Positions 51,222-59,796 of a stretch of DNA of 64,000 nt are shown piece after piece. Numbering within the stretch: the first letter of the stretch is position 1; every line of letters begins with the position of its first letter. Under the pieces are notes generated by a model. That model had not been told where the DNA came from. It did no database searches and worked only from the letters and a program-made list of their open reading frames with translations. Position numbers and translations under genes: made by a program. Origin of the DNA: Paenibacillus profundus (GTDB lineage Bacteria > Bacillota > Bacilli > Paenibacillales > Paenibacillaceae); assembly GCF_021369635.1 (NCBI RefSeq), contig NZ_JAJNBZ010000002.1:217024-281023 (forward strand), written 5' to 3'.

Positions 51222-51324
51222 TTTGGTGCAGGACAAGAGCAATGATCGTCAAGACTAATCCCAGTAGCCCGACAATCAGCGAACCGAAACCAATCATGAT
51301 AAGCAAAGCATCTTTAACCTCCAC
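51214..51324 (-). CDS. Type I toxin, holin-like (TxpA/BsrG family), copy 3
   Basis: A 36-residue peptide from GTG 51324 (MEVKDALLIMIGFGSLIVGL start, hydrophobic middle, HQKK end). GGGAGGTG lies 7 nt upstream and can be masked by CTCCC-GGAA-GGGAG. An ATG two codons earlier is too close to the ribosome site. Promoter hexamer at 51388-51393 (extended TGGTATGAT). The sequence has diverged strongly from copies 1 and 2, but the RNA hairpins around it are conserved, which argues that selection keeps the regulatory architecture. Confidence 0.82.
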   Translation of the reverse strand: MEVKDALLIMIGFGSLIVGLLGLVLTIIALVLHQKK

Positions 51325-51486
51325 AGGCATTCACCTCCCTTCCGGGAGAGTAGCCGACCGCCCATAAAGCCATCCTATCGCCTATCCATCATACCAGAAT
51401 TTCCCTCATGGAGTGATTATCGTCTCTTTAAAAAGAAAATATGAGAAAAGCCGCAGGAAGGTATCCTGCGGCTACACATTATATCC

Positions 51487-51945
51487 TTAGCTTTTTCTTT
51501 TGACTGGTATCCATACCTCGCAAATCGATTCGACCTGTCTATCATCCACCCAGTAGTATTTTTCAATGCATGGACCTTCTACCTGTTCAAAATTTGTCGA
51601 AGGAAACCATTCGGAATAAATACGACGCCACACATTCTGGATTTCCCGGCCGCTATCGACGTCCTCTGTCAACGTCTCTCGGCTTTCAAATACCGCGTAC
51701 GTTCGGGCCGGCACGTGCAGAACGGTGAACTCAGGCGGGGCATCGCTTCCTACTGGAAGATCGAATCCCATCATATAACGTCTGCCCCCATCCTCTTTGA
51801 AGTCAAAATGATAGCCGTAGAGCAGCATACCGGCTGATCTGCCGGTCGCCTCGTTAATCCGGTCATGCGTCCCGTCTTTCCAGATTTTCTCGGCGAATTC
51901 GGGTATTTCCTTGAAGGATATGATTCTACATATGCAGCAGTTGCA
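51487..51945 (-). pseudogene. GyrI-like effector-binding domain remnant of an AraC-type regulator
   Basis: The open frame continues upstream of the first internal ATG to about 51945 (SFKEIPEFAEKIWKDGTHDR, then NEATGRSAGMLLYGYHFDF). It carries a full GyrI-like small-molecule-binding domain (FTVLHVPARTYAVFESRE, VWRRIYSEWFPSTNF, EKYYWVDD). This domain is normally the C-terminal half of AraC/MerR regulators. The DNA-binding half and any start with a ribosome site are missing, so it is a truncated relic. Confidence 0.7.
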
Positions 51946-51988
51946 GAGCCTAAATTGTTTTAATCACTAACAATCTGTATATGCATTT

Positions 51989-52016
51989 AAGCCGTCGAGT
52001 AATCGACGGCTTTTCT
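51989..52016 (+). terminator. Terminator-like hairpin
   Basis: AAGCCGTCGA-GTAA-TCGACGGCTT followed by TTC. A variant of the phage-end hairpin family with the same GTAA loop. Confidence 0.65.
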
Positions 52017-52437
52017 TAGATAATAAGCAGAGGTGGGATGATGATTAGGAGGTATTATTTATCCACTTTGTACAACATAAAAGGAAATGAATAACGTTGT
52101 TCTGGAGAAGTATAGAGACGCACTAACTTTCGTTCTCAATTTTTTCTAATCGCTGCAACAATAATTCCTTATACTAGATTAGCAAGTCTCCCGTTCGTTG
52201 CCTCATGAATTCTTCAACTTTTTTGAACTCTTATTAAAACAAGCCTTTGCCCCGGTACAGCTATAGTTGGCACTGTGATTCTAGCTATCATAACATTTAC
52301 TATAGTACGGTAGAAACTGACCTGAACTGAGCCAATTGACAGGGGATTAGTTACTGATATTCCTTGCAGAGGGCAGCTGCTTCTAAAATAAAATTGGAAT
52401 TCAAACAACACTATTCCTCGCATATTTAGTCATCGCT
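52017..52437. other. Degenerate region without a supported gene
   Basis: About 420 bp are interrupted by stops in all frames. A 69-codon minus-strand frame (52214-52423) lacks a ribosome binding site. The stretch looks like decayed phage or mobile sequence. Confidence 0.45.
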
Positions 52438-52439
52438 GC

Positions 52440-52467
52440 AGCGTTCAACTTACTGAACGCTTTTTTT
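52440..52467 (+). terminator. Terminator before the endolysin gene
   Basis: AGCGTTCA..TGAACGCT stem with loop ACTTAC and seven T residues. Confidence 0.8.
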
Positions 52468-52537
52468 GATTTGGCGGCTACTTATTGGAATCCAGTCAGG
52501 ACAACCACATACTTTTTCAGAAGCGAGTTGATGGAGA

Positions 52538-53245
52538 ATGAGCATCGAGATTAAACAACGGCTGCTTCCGGACGGACGTCCGAACAAGCCTAACAAGCCC
52601 ATGGTTCCGGGATGGATCACCATCCATAATACGGACAATCTCACAGGCACGGCGGAGTCGCATGCGCGATACATTTTGGACGGCAGCGGCGGCAGGCAGG
52701 CATCATGGCACTACACAGTGGACGATGTGGATATTTTCCAGCACCTGCGCGATAACGAACAGGGGTGGCATGCTGGAGATGGTGACGGCCCAGGGAATCA
52801 GACGAGCCTCGGTATGGAAGTGTGCATGTTCATCGGTATGAAGACGGAGGTCGCCTGGCGGAATGCAGCTTGGTTGGCAGCCTTTCTCATTAATCGTCAT
52901 AAGCTAACAGCTGAGCACGTAGTTCCGCACCAGAAGTGGTCGGGCAAGCTGTGCCCGTCGCAACTGCTGCCGTATTGGAGCAAGTTCATTAATATGGTTA
53001 AGGAAGAGCATATTCGTAAACAACCTTGTTTTGCACCAATACGGGACATCGGTGCGGCGATCGGTGCGCCAGTCGTATGGGACAATGGCAGTAAAACAGC
53101 ATCAATAAACGGAAATAATGTTGCCGGTGGGCGATTGATCGGCGGGAAGGCATATGCTCCAGTACGGGCAGTAGCAGAAGCAGCCGGTGCAAAAGTCAAC
53201 TGGAATGGAAAAGAGAAAACAATCAGCATCCAACTGCACCTGTAA
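52538..53245 (+). CDS. N-acetylmuramoyl-L-alanine amidase (Amidase_2 endolysin) with stalk domain
   Basis: The 235-residue enzyme has an Amidase_2/PGRP fold with the zinc ligands in WITIHNTDN, HYTVDD and VVPHQKWSGKLCP, and a GWHAGDGDG loop. This is the XlyA/CwlA type, which cuts the MurNAc-L-Ala bond. From about residue 165 a copper-amine-oxidase N-terminal-like stalk domain follows (PIRDIGAAIGAPVVWDNG, YAPVRAVAEAAGAKVNWNG). The same stalk type occurs in the remnant at 35872. TGGAGA lies directly before the ATG. With no holin nearby it is the last relic of a third lysis module. Confidence 0.85.
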   Translation: MSIEIKQRLLPDGRPNKPNKPMVPGWITIHNTDNLTGTAESHARYILDGSGGRQASWHYTVDDVDIFQHLRDNEQGWHAGDGDGPGNQTSLGMEVCMFIGMKTEVAWRNAAWLAAFLINRHKLTAEHVVPHQKWSGKLCPSQLLPYWSKFINMVKEEHIRKQPCFAPIRDIGAAIGAPVVWDNGSKTASINGNNVAGGRLIGGKAYAPVRAVAEAAGAKVNWNGKEKTISIQLHL

Positions 53246-53298
53246 AAGATCGGCAGCGCCTGAGCGGTAACCGAAAAAATCCATGTTCTTATCAAATT

Positions 53299-53324
53299 AA
53301 GCCCCGGAGTAATCCGAGGCTTTT
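53299..53324 (+). terminator. Phage-type terminator after the endolysin
   Basis: GCCCCGGA-GTAA-TCCGAGGC followed by TTTTC, identical in stem and loop to those at 39663 and 40047. Confidence 0.8.
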
Positions 53325-53740
53325 CACTGCAAACAAAAACCTAAGTAATCTAATGCACTTTCCGATATCCCGCGCCATAAGGAAAGGGATGTGTTACACC
53401 CATATCCCTCAATTGATCATATGAAGAAGGGGAGCAGAAATAAATCCCTAATTCCGAAAAAAGGAATTCGGTGGTGAAAAAAGCGACGTCGAGGAAAAAA
53501 GCCAGGATGGAAACCGAATTGTCTATAGGTGGATTCCTGTGCGGGCAGGCCGTCCAATCACTCTATCATTTCATCAGTGGGGATGGCAAGGGTAACATAA
53601 AATTCATACAACTCCAACTGACGTGCTGATAATGATGATGGAATACATGACGATTTGCCTGAGGCAGACGATAGGAATTACAGTTGTTATGGAGTATAGA
53701 ATTTCTCGAGGATTGATAAAAAGGTCTGATAGAATTGGAA
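53325..53740. other. Region with possible coding relic
   Basis: No complete gene is found. A frame at about 53488-53593 reads DGNRIVYRWIPVRAGRPITL and ends in TAA with no start; it may be the tail of a lost gene. AATTCC..GGAATT around 53453-53470 is a small hairpin. The segment bridges the phage-derived region and chromosome-like genes. Confidence 0.4.
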
Positions 53741-53744
53741 CTAT

Positions 53745-54083
53745 CTACGGTCGAATGGTTACCCTGGTGTGTATGGGCACAAGCGAAGCTAATTGAAGCA
53801 CATCTTCGTTAAACATTCGGATACATCCGTGAGATACCAGTCTTCCAATCGAGGAAGGATCATTCGTTCCGTGAATGCCGTAATGCGGCTTCGACAAGCC
53901 CATCCAGAACGCACCGTATGGTCCGCCCGGATTGGGCTCCTTGTTGATTATGGTATATTCGCCTGTCGGAGTCTGGGTGAGCATCTTTCCGATTCCGACG
54001 GGGAACTCTCTGACTACGATATTTCCGTCCAAGAGATACAGCTTGCGATCCGACAAATCGACAATGATTCGATATTGTGGCAT
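53745..54083 (-). CDS. L,D-transpeptidase (YkuD domain)
   Basis: The 112-residue protein is a minimal YkuD domain. It opens with [18 protein letters not shown], continues [10 protein letters not shown], and has the catalytic His/Cys motif [18 protein letters not shown]. These enzymes cross-link peptidoglycan between diaminopimelate residues. It lacks a signal peptide and LysM domain, unlike B. subtilis YkuD with LysM, but short forms are common in Paenibacillus. ATG 54083 has AGGAG upstream. It stands alone on the minus strand. Confidence 0.88.
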   Translation of the reverse strand: MPQYRIIVDLSDRKLYLLDGNIVVREFPVGIGKMLTQTPTGEYTIINKEPNPGGPYGAFWMGLSKPHYGIHGTNDPSSIGRLVSHGCIRMFNEDVLQLASLVPIHTRVTIRP

Positions 54084-54257
54084 AACACCCCACTCCTTTT
54101 CATTACAATATGCTGGGTGGGTTGGTGGTGTTAAAATAGCATTCAGCGTGTAGATAAGGTGTCGAAAGATACTAGATCTACACACTTTTTTTGTTCAATA
54201 CAAGGTGCTGTGCATCGTCTCCCCATATTAAATCCATGGCGGTGGATTAGGCATCCA

Positions 54258-55118
54258 CTATAGGGCGACATCGTTGATTTGTCCGGACTTGGAGGCATCC
54301 GCTCCGGAACCGGATAGCGACCGCCACACGAGCACGGCGGCGATAATCCACAGGAGAAGCGTGGCGATGCCGGACTCACCCGCTACATACGTCCAGCCTT
54401 CCTGCTTATGATAGAACAACGCTTCGAACCAGCTGCGGCTATGGTTGATAGCCGTATGTATGATGACGGCAGGCCATAGGCTGCCACTCTTGTGCCGGAC
54501 CTAGCCCATTACGACGGATAACGGAAATATCATCGCTGTGAATAGCGCAATCGTCACAAGCGGAATTCCGTCCTCATTGTAGCCGTTTAAGTAGAATGGG
54601 TAATGGAATACGGCCCACACGGCCGCTGTAATCAGAATCGCCTTCTTTGCACCCATAGCCTGCGTCAGCTTCGGCTGCAAGTAGCCGCGCCAGCCGATCT
54701 CCTCGGCGAAGGAGAACAATGTCATCACAATGAGCATGTTCGGGCTGAAGAAGCTCTGAGCGATGACTTGGAAGTAGGCGGCCATGGTCATGCCGTTGCT
54801 AAATTCATGGGCGGACGGCAACGCGATGAAGCCGAGTCCCCAGGCTGCGGCAAAACCTATTATGACCGGAATGCCGGACAGCAGTGCAATCACGTACCAG
54901 CGAAGTCCGCCGAGCTTCGTCATGCCAGTGGATAGGAGTGTCTCTTTCCGCTTTGGACGGAACAGAAGCAGCAGCAACACTGTGATGAGCGGTGCGGCTT
55001 GGCTGACGGCGATAAGCTCGAACACGCCGCTCAAGTTCGCGGCCAAGGTTAAGCCGAGCACAAGCACGCAGTACAAGAAGGCCTCTTTTTTCAAAATTGC
55101 ATTTGCGGTTGAATTCAT
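54258..55118 (-). pseudogene. CPBP-family intramembrane metalloprotease with in-frame stop
   Basis: The frame from ATG 55118 (AAGGACGA upstream) encodes a multi-span protein with motif 1 EEIGWRGY near residue 140 and motif 2 FHYPF near 170. A TAG at 54501-54503 interrupts it after residue 205. The same frame continues for 80 codons with VRHKSGSLWPAVIIHTAINH (motif 3, HxxxN) and a last membrane span. The interrupted codon sits where a Trp is common in the family, so a TGG-to-TAG change is likely. Without motif 3 the short product is probably inactive. The 286-codon total fits normal CPBP length. Confidence 0.82.
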
Positions 55119-55277
55119 TTAATATCGTCCTTTCTTTCATGTGCACAAGAGATACATTTTGCAGTGTCTATCTGTCAGCTTACAACGCATTTCTCAAGAA
55201 AGTATAAAGTCCGCGCTCATTTGCCCCGCAGAAGAAGTTTGGATTACACTGAACAGAAGGAGAACGTTCGGCGGGGG

Positions 55278-55985
55278 ATGACAGAGGATATGATGAGAGC
55301 GAGCATTTTGCTTGTTGATGATGAAGAAGAGATGACTGAGTTCGTACGGGATGCGCTGGAGGATGAGGGCTATGCGGTGAGGGCAGCTTATAACGTGGAG
55401 CAAGCGGAACGGCTCATATCAGAGCGGCTGCCGGATTTGATTGTGCTGGATGTGATGATGCCGGGCACGGACGGGTTTCAATTTTGCAAACAAGTGCGGG
55501 ATAGTGTCGATTGCCCGATTATATTTGTTAGCGCAAGGGAGAGCGAAGCCGATCGGATTTACGGACTGGCGGCAGGGGGCGACGACTATATCGTCAAGCC
55601 GTTTAGCCTACGGGAACTGAAGGCACGCATTGAAGCGCACCTCAGGCGGGAACGTCGCAGCATACAGCGCCGGGACAGCGGACTGCTTAAGTTCGGCTCC
55701 TATACGATCGATGTCAGGGGATATGAACTGCGCTGCCAAGGACAGACCTTGCCGTTGACGAACCGTGAGTTTGCCATTGTAGAGCTGCTTGCCTTGCATC
55801 CGGGACAAGTATTCGCGCGCGAACACATTTATGAGCAGGTGTGGGGGATGGATGCGTTCGGAGATGATGCTACCGTAACGGAGCACATCAAAAATATCCG
55901 GGCCAAAATGGCTGCCGCCGATCCGGATTCGCGCTGGATCGAAACCGTGTGGGGGGTTGGCTACAAATGGGGGGACCGTTCGTGA
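55278..55985 (+). CDS. OmpR-family response regulator
   Basis: A regulator of about 235 residues with receiver motifs ILLVDDEEEM, LIVLDVMMPG (phosphoacceptor Asp 58), FVSARE and DDYIVKPFS. A winged-helix output domain follows (LTNREFAIVELLALHPGQVF, HIKNIRAKM, IETVWGVGYKWG). The start is uncertain: ATG 55278 has a G-run right before it, while ATG 55293 has AGAGG at a better distance. The stop overlaps the kinase start (GTGA). It is divergent from the broken CPBP gene, a possible former target. Confidence 0.9.
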   Translation: MTEDMMRASILLVDDEEEMTEFVRDALEDEGYAVRAAYNVEQAERLISERLPDLIVLDVMMPGTDGFQFCKQVRDSVDCPIIFVSARESEADRIYGLAAGGDDYIVKPFSLRELKARIEAHLRRERRSIQRRDSGLLKFGSYTIDVRGYELRCQGQTLPLTNREFAIVELLALHPGQVFAREHIYEQVWGMDAFGDDATVTEHIKNIRAKMAAADPDSRWIETVWGVGYKWGDRS

Positions 55986-57436
55986 AGACACGCTCCATTA
56001 AACGCCAATTCATCTTTTATTTCAGTCTAGTTATCGGACTCAGCTTTATCTTGACTGCTGCCGTATGGGGGCTGGTCGTGTGGTTGATGTTTCAGGGAGA
56101 AGCGGATTGGATTAGACCTGCTAATTATTATGAGAAGAAGATACCGGGCATCTGGCAGGTTGTGGCGGCGGAGGGAGACAATCTGCTGCAAGAGGGCGGT
56201 AGGTCAGCGTTAGAGCAGGTTATCGACGGCACAGGGATATCTTACGCGATAGTTGATCGATACGGGACACCTGTGTATGGCACATTGACAGACCCGCGAA
56301 TCGACAGTGGCCGCGAATTGATTGAACGGCTCAATTCCACCAAAATGATTGATTCCAATCATGCGCGGACAATGATGCCAATCGTGAATGCGGCAGGTGA
56401 GTTCGAAGGGGCGGTCGTACTGACTTATGTGCTTGCGGTCACTGCGACCGATGAGGCAAGCAATCCGTACGTCAGCCTGTTGGGAACGCTTATTATACTT
56501 TTACCATTTCTGCTTATTATTGTATTTACCTGGATGTTCGGCAGGAGATTCAGCCGACAGCTGAACCAGCCGATTCAAGAGCTGATCGAGGGAACGAAGC
56601 GGGTGCAGCGGCGTGATTTGGACTTCAGCTTCTCTTATGAAGGCACGTCCGAGATCGCCCAGCTTGTAAAAGCTTTCGATGAGATGCGGCGGGAACTGTA
56701 TTTATCGCTGCAGCGCGAATGGAAGCTCGAGCAAGAGCGGCGCGACATGGTAGCCGCCTTAGCCCACGATCTGCGAACGCCGCTTGCCATTGTTCAAGGC
56801 CATGTGGAAGGACTGCTGGAAGGCGGGGCGGAGCGCCCGGATCGTTTGTATCGCTATTTGGCGACGATTGACAAAAACACGAAGCGCGCGGCGCGGTTAG
56901 TACAGGAGATGAATACGGTATCGGCAATGGAGACGCCGGAGTTCCGGCTGAATCGGCGTGCTGTGGACGTCAGGGTGTTTATGGAAGAGAAGGCGTCCGA
57001 CATCGAACGGCTGTGCGGGGAGCAGCACATTCATTTCACATATGACCTGGAGGACAAACGCAAAGAGCAGGCTTCCGTACTGTTCGATCCGGACAGGCTG
57101 TCGCAATTGTTGGATAACTTGTTTGCCAACAGCGTGCAGTTTACGCCGGCAGGAGGAACCATCTCATGGAGAACGGAATTAGCGGAGCATAAGCTTGTTA
57201 TGCAAATTATGGATACCGGGCCGGGATTCCCGGCGCACGCGCTGGACATCGTGTTCGATAAATTTGTTCAAGGCGATACGTCGCGTTCGCGCCATAAAGG
57301 TCACGCCGGACTAGGCCTGTACATGGCGAAGCTGCTGACAGAGAAGCACGGCGGCGTTATCCTAGCATCCAACCTCGACGTAGGCGGAGCTTGCGTGACG
57401 GTCACGCTCCCGGCCAGGGAGACGGTGCAGTCTTAA
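55982..57436 (+). CDS. Sensor histidine kinase
   Basis: A 484-residue kinase starting at a GTG that overlaps the regulator stop, with GGGGGG upstream. Two membrane spans (FYFSLVIGLSFILTAAVWGL and LLGTLIILLPFLLIIVFTWM) enclose an extracellular sensor of about 140 residues. Then come HAMP, the H-box AALAHDLRTPLAIVQ (His 262), N-box DNLFANSVQFT, and G boxes DTGPGFP and GHAGLGLYMAKL. The input signal is unknown. Together with the preceding regulator it forms a standard two-component pair. Confidence 0.92.
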   Translation: MKTRSIKRQFIFYFSLVIGLSFILTAAVWGLVVWLMFQGEADWIRPANYYEKKIPGIWQVVAAEGDNLLQEGGRSALEQVIDGTGISYAIVDRYGTPVYGTLTDPRIDSGRELIERLNSTKMIDSNHARTMMPIVNAAGEFEGAVVLTYVLAVTATDEASNPYVSLLGTLIILLPFLLIIVFTWMFGRRFSRQLNQPIQELIEGTKRVQRRDLDFSFSYEGTSEIAQLVKAFDEMRRELYLSLQREWKLEQERRDMVAALAHDLRTPLAIVQGHVEGLLEGGAERPDRLYRYLATIDKNTKRAARLVQEMNTVSAMETPEFRLNRRAVDVRVFMEEKASDIERLCGEQHIHFTYDLEDKRKEQASVLFDPDRLSQLLDNLFANSVQFTPAGGTISWRTELAEHKLVMQIMDTGPGFPAHALDIVFDKFVQGDTSRSRHKGHAGLGLYMAKLLTEKHGGVILASNLDVGGACVTVTLPARETVQS

Positions 57437-57545
57437 CGTGTAGTGCACATGAAGTGCAATATGTTCTTCCAATAATCTATGTCGGACTGTGGAAATCCAT
57501 ATTATACTAGAGAAAGATCTGTGATTAGGAAAGGAGCAACACCAC

Positions 57546-58520
57546 ATGACAGCAATTCGCATTGGTATCGTAGGTTATGGCAACCTCGGCAAAGGGGTCG
57601 AGAAATCGATTCGCCAAAATTCAGATATGGAGCTCGTCGCCATCTTTACGCGTCGCGATCCGCAATCTATTCAAGCGCACGTTCCGGTCGTTTCGTTGGA
57701 CGAGGCCGAATCATACAAAGGTAAAGTCGATGTTATGATTCTGTGCGGCGGTTCGGCAACGGATCTGCCGGAGCAAGGGCCTCAGCTTGCCCGTATGTTC
57801 CACACCGTCGACAGCTTTGATACGCACGCACGCATTCCAGAATATTTCGAATCCGTGAATTCCGCAGCAGCAGCGAACGGACACGTCTCCGTCATTTCGA
57901 CGGGCTGGGATCCGGGCTTGTTCTCGCTTAACCGACTTTTGTTCCAATCCATCTTGCCGGAAGGCAATGAATATACGTTCTGGGGCCGCGGCGTAAGCCA
58001 AGGGCACTCCGATGCTATCCGCCGGGTGGAAGGTGTCAAGAACGGCGTGCAATACACGATTCCGTCCGATGAGGCGGTAGCGAAAGTCCGTGCTGGGGAA
58101 AATCCGAAGCTGACGACACGGGACAAGCATGTACGCGAATGTTACATCGTGGCGGAAGCAGATGCGGATCAAGCGCGCATTGAAGCAGAAATTAAGTCGA
58201 TGCCGAACTACTTCGCTGACTACGACACGATCGTACACTTCATCAGTGAGGAAGAGCTGAAGATGAACCACTCTGCGATGCCGCACGGCGGCCTCGTATT
58301 CCGCAGTGGCATGACGGGTGAAGGCACTGCGCAAATTATGGAGTTCGGCCTGAACCTCGGCAGCAATCCGGAGTTTACCGCAAGTGTGCTCGTAGCTTAC
58401 GCACGTGCTGTCTCTAAGCTGGCTGCGCGTGGAGAGTCCGGGGCGCGTACGGTATTCGACATTCCGTTCGGCCTGATGTCTCCAAAGTCGCCAGAGCAAT
58501 TGCGCAAGGAACTTCTTTAG
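57546..58520 (+). CDS. ddh: meso-Diaminopimelate D-dehydrogenase
   Basis: The 324-residue enzyme (EC 1.4.1.16) makes meso-diaminopimelate from tetrahydrodipicolinate in one step, feeding lysine and peptidoglycan synthesis. It has an N-terminal NADP-binding fold (IRIGIVGYGNLGKGVEKSI, IFTRRDPQ) and the substrate-binding block STGWDPGLFSLNRLLF. GRGVSQGHSDAIRRVEGVKN and PHGGLVFRSGMTGEG follow. AAAGGAG precedes the ATG. A prophage begins right behind it, so the region after its stop is a candidate attachment site, although the gene itself is complete. Confidence 0.95.
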   Translation: MTAIRIGIVGYGNLGKGVEKSIRQNSDMELVAIFTRRDPQSIQAHVPVVSLDEAESYKGKVDVMILCGGSATDLPEQGPQLARMFHTVDSFDTHARIPEYFESVNSAAAANGHVSVISTGWDPGLFSLNRLLFQSILPEGNEYTFWGRGVSQGHSDAIRRVEGVKNGVQYTIPSDEAVAKVRAGENPKLTTRDKHVRECYIVAEADADQARIEAEIKSMPNYFADYDTIVHFISEEELKMNHSAMPHGGLVFRSGMTGEGTAQIMEFGLNLGSNPEFTASVLVAYARAVSKLAARGESGARTVFDIPFGLMSPKSPEQLRKELL

Positions 58521-58540
58521 CTTATATATCAAGGTTTTAC

Positions 58541-58575
58541 AGCCCTGAATCGAATTTTGGTTTGGGGCTTTTACT
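58541..58575 (+). terminator. Terminator of ddh
   Basis: AGCCCTGAAtc pairs with ggTTTGGGGCT including G-U pairs, followed by TTTTAC. Confidence 0.65.
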
Positions 58576-58593
58576 TCATTAAAAAATCCTCGT

Positions 58594-58612
58594 GACCATA
58601 TTTTGACCATAT
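58594..58612. other. Paired arm-type repeats beside the intact prophage integrase
   Basis: GACCATAT at 58594-58601 and 58605-58612 (11-bp period; TGACCATA if one base is added on the left) lies directly downstream of int. Its spacing and place match the arm repeats of elements 1 and 2, with a different octamer. Confidence 0.55.
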
Positions 58613-58617
58613 ATTTT

Positions 58618-59778
58618 CTACAGTTCAAGGAACTTCTGAAATTTTTGCGCAGTTTGTTCTTTGACCGTCTTTGTAACGTGCGTATAAATGTTCATCGTCA
58701 TTTTGATGTCAGAGTGACCAAGGCGTTCTTGGACCTCTTTTATATTGGCTCCTGCTTCGAATAATAATGATGCATGCGTATGTCTTAAACCATGAACTGT
58801 TATTTTGTGTAGATTGTGTTTTGTGATAATTTCATTCAGTCTATCATTGGGATATGCCATTCTAAGTGGGGTACCATCGAAGCGCGCAAATAATAAACTA
58901 TCTGAGTCTGTTCTCATACCTTCCGACAAGTGCCGTTCTTTATTATGTGTAAGCCACTTTCTTAATAAGCGGAGCGTTACATCGTCTAAGCTTATAGAAC
59001 GCTTAGATGCGGCTGTTTTGGACGTCTGGTAAGAAAATGCTTTGTTCTCATGATACAGAGTTTTGTTTAATGTGAGTATTTTGTTTTTAAAATCTATGTC
59101 CGACTCGTGAAGCGCTAAGATTTCCCCTTTGCGAGCACCCGTGTAAATAAACAAATGAAACATCACATGATCCATGAATGACTGTCCCTCCTTTAGAATG
59201 CTAAGGAACTGTTTAATCTCATGTTTTTCCCAATAGTTTCTTTTCTCAGTGCTTTCACTAACAACAAAATCAGAATCATTTTTTGGGACAACAACATGTT
59301 CCATAGGATTTTTGAGGACAATATCCATCTTAACGGCATATTTGAAAATTTGATTTGCGTACATCTTCATGGCGTCTGCTGTTTTAAGTTCTTTAGCGAT
59401 TCTGTTTATTATTTCTTGACAGTAAGGTTTTGATATATCTCGGATCTTCAATTTGCCGAAGTTGGGCAGGATATGCTTGTTAAATTTATACTCCTCTGTT
59501 TTTCTTGTGCTTGGCTTTATTGTTGGTGAATGCGTTGCTAACCATTGCTTATAAACCTCTTCAAAGGTTAAGCTCTCGGCCTCTTCTACGAATGTTCCAT
59601 TCGCGAGATCCTGCTCTGTTTGTCCCGCATCTAGCTGTGCCTCTTTCTTTGTGTTAAAGCCTCTCTTAGTAGTTTGTTTCTTTTTACCCGTTGATGGATT
59701 GACGGTTGAATAATACTTATACAACCACTTGTAACCGTCTTTTGTTTTGTACTTTTGGAAGCTGGCCAATGTGCTCAC
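58618..59778 (-). CDS. int: Phage tyrosine integrase
   Basis: The 386-residue recombinase has an AP2-like arm-binding N-terminus (KTKDGYKWLYKYYS..KKKQTTKRGF) and a SAM-like core-binding domain (TFEEVYKQWLATHSPTIKPS). The catalytic domain shows Arg in YTGARKGEILAL, His-x-x-Arg in VHGLRHTHASLLF, His in RLGHSDIKMT and the nucleophile Tyr in MNIYTHV. It is complete, unlike the two remnants at tRNA-Thr. The ATG is preceded by AAGGAGTGAG. It integrates and, with an excisionase, excises the prophage that continues past the right edge. Confidence 0.95.
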   Translation of the reverse strand: MSTLASFQKYKTKDGYKWLYKYYSTVNPSTGKKKQTTKRGFNTKKEAQLDAGQTEQDLANGTFVEEAESLTFEEVYKQWLATHSPTIKPSTRKTEEYKFNKHILPNFGKLKIRDISKPYCQEIINRIAKELKTADAMKMYANQIFKYAVKMDIVLKNPMEHVVVPKNDSDFVVSESTEKRNYWEKHEIKQFLSILKEGQSFMDHVMFHLFIYTGARKGEILALHESDIDFKNKILTLNKTLYHENKAFSYQTSKTAASKRSISLDDVTLRLLRKWLTHNKERHLSEGMRTDSDSLLFARFDGTPLRMAYPNDRLNEIITKHNLHKITVHGLRHTHASLLFEAGANIKEVQERLGHSDIKMTMNIYTHVTKTVKEQTAQKFQKFLEL

Positions 59779-59796
59779 TCCTTATTAGCGTGATAA

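Noticed and set aside
52214-52423. 69-codon minus-strand frame
   Set aside because: No ribosome binding site and no neighbours in register. Kept only as part of a decayed region.
57711-58628. Minus-strand open frame opposite ddh
   Set aside because: Antisense shadow; ddh is unambiguous.
58507-58636. Direct repeat CAAGGAACTTCT at the ends of ddh and int as an att core
   Set aside because: Both copies lie on the same side of the prophage and inside coding sequence, so they cannot be attL and attR. Probably chance.
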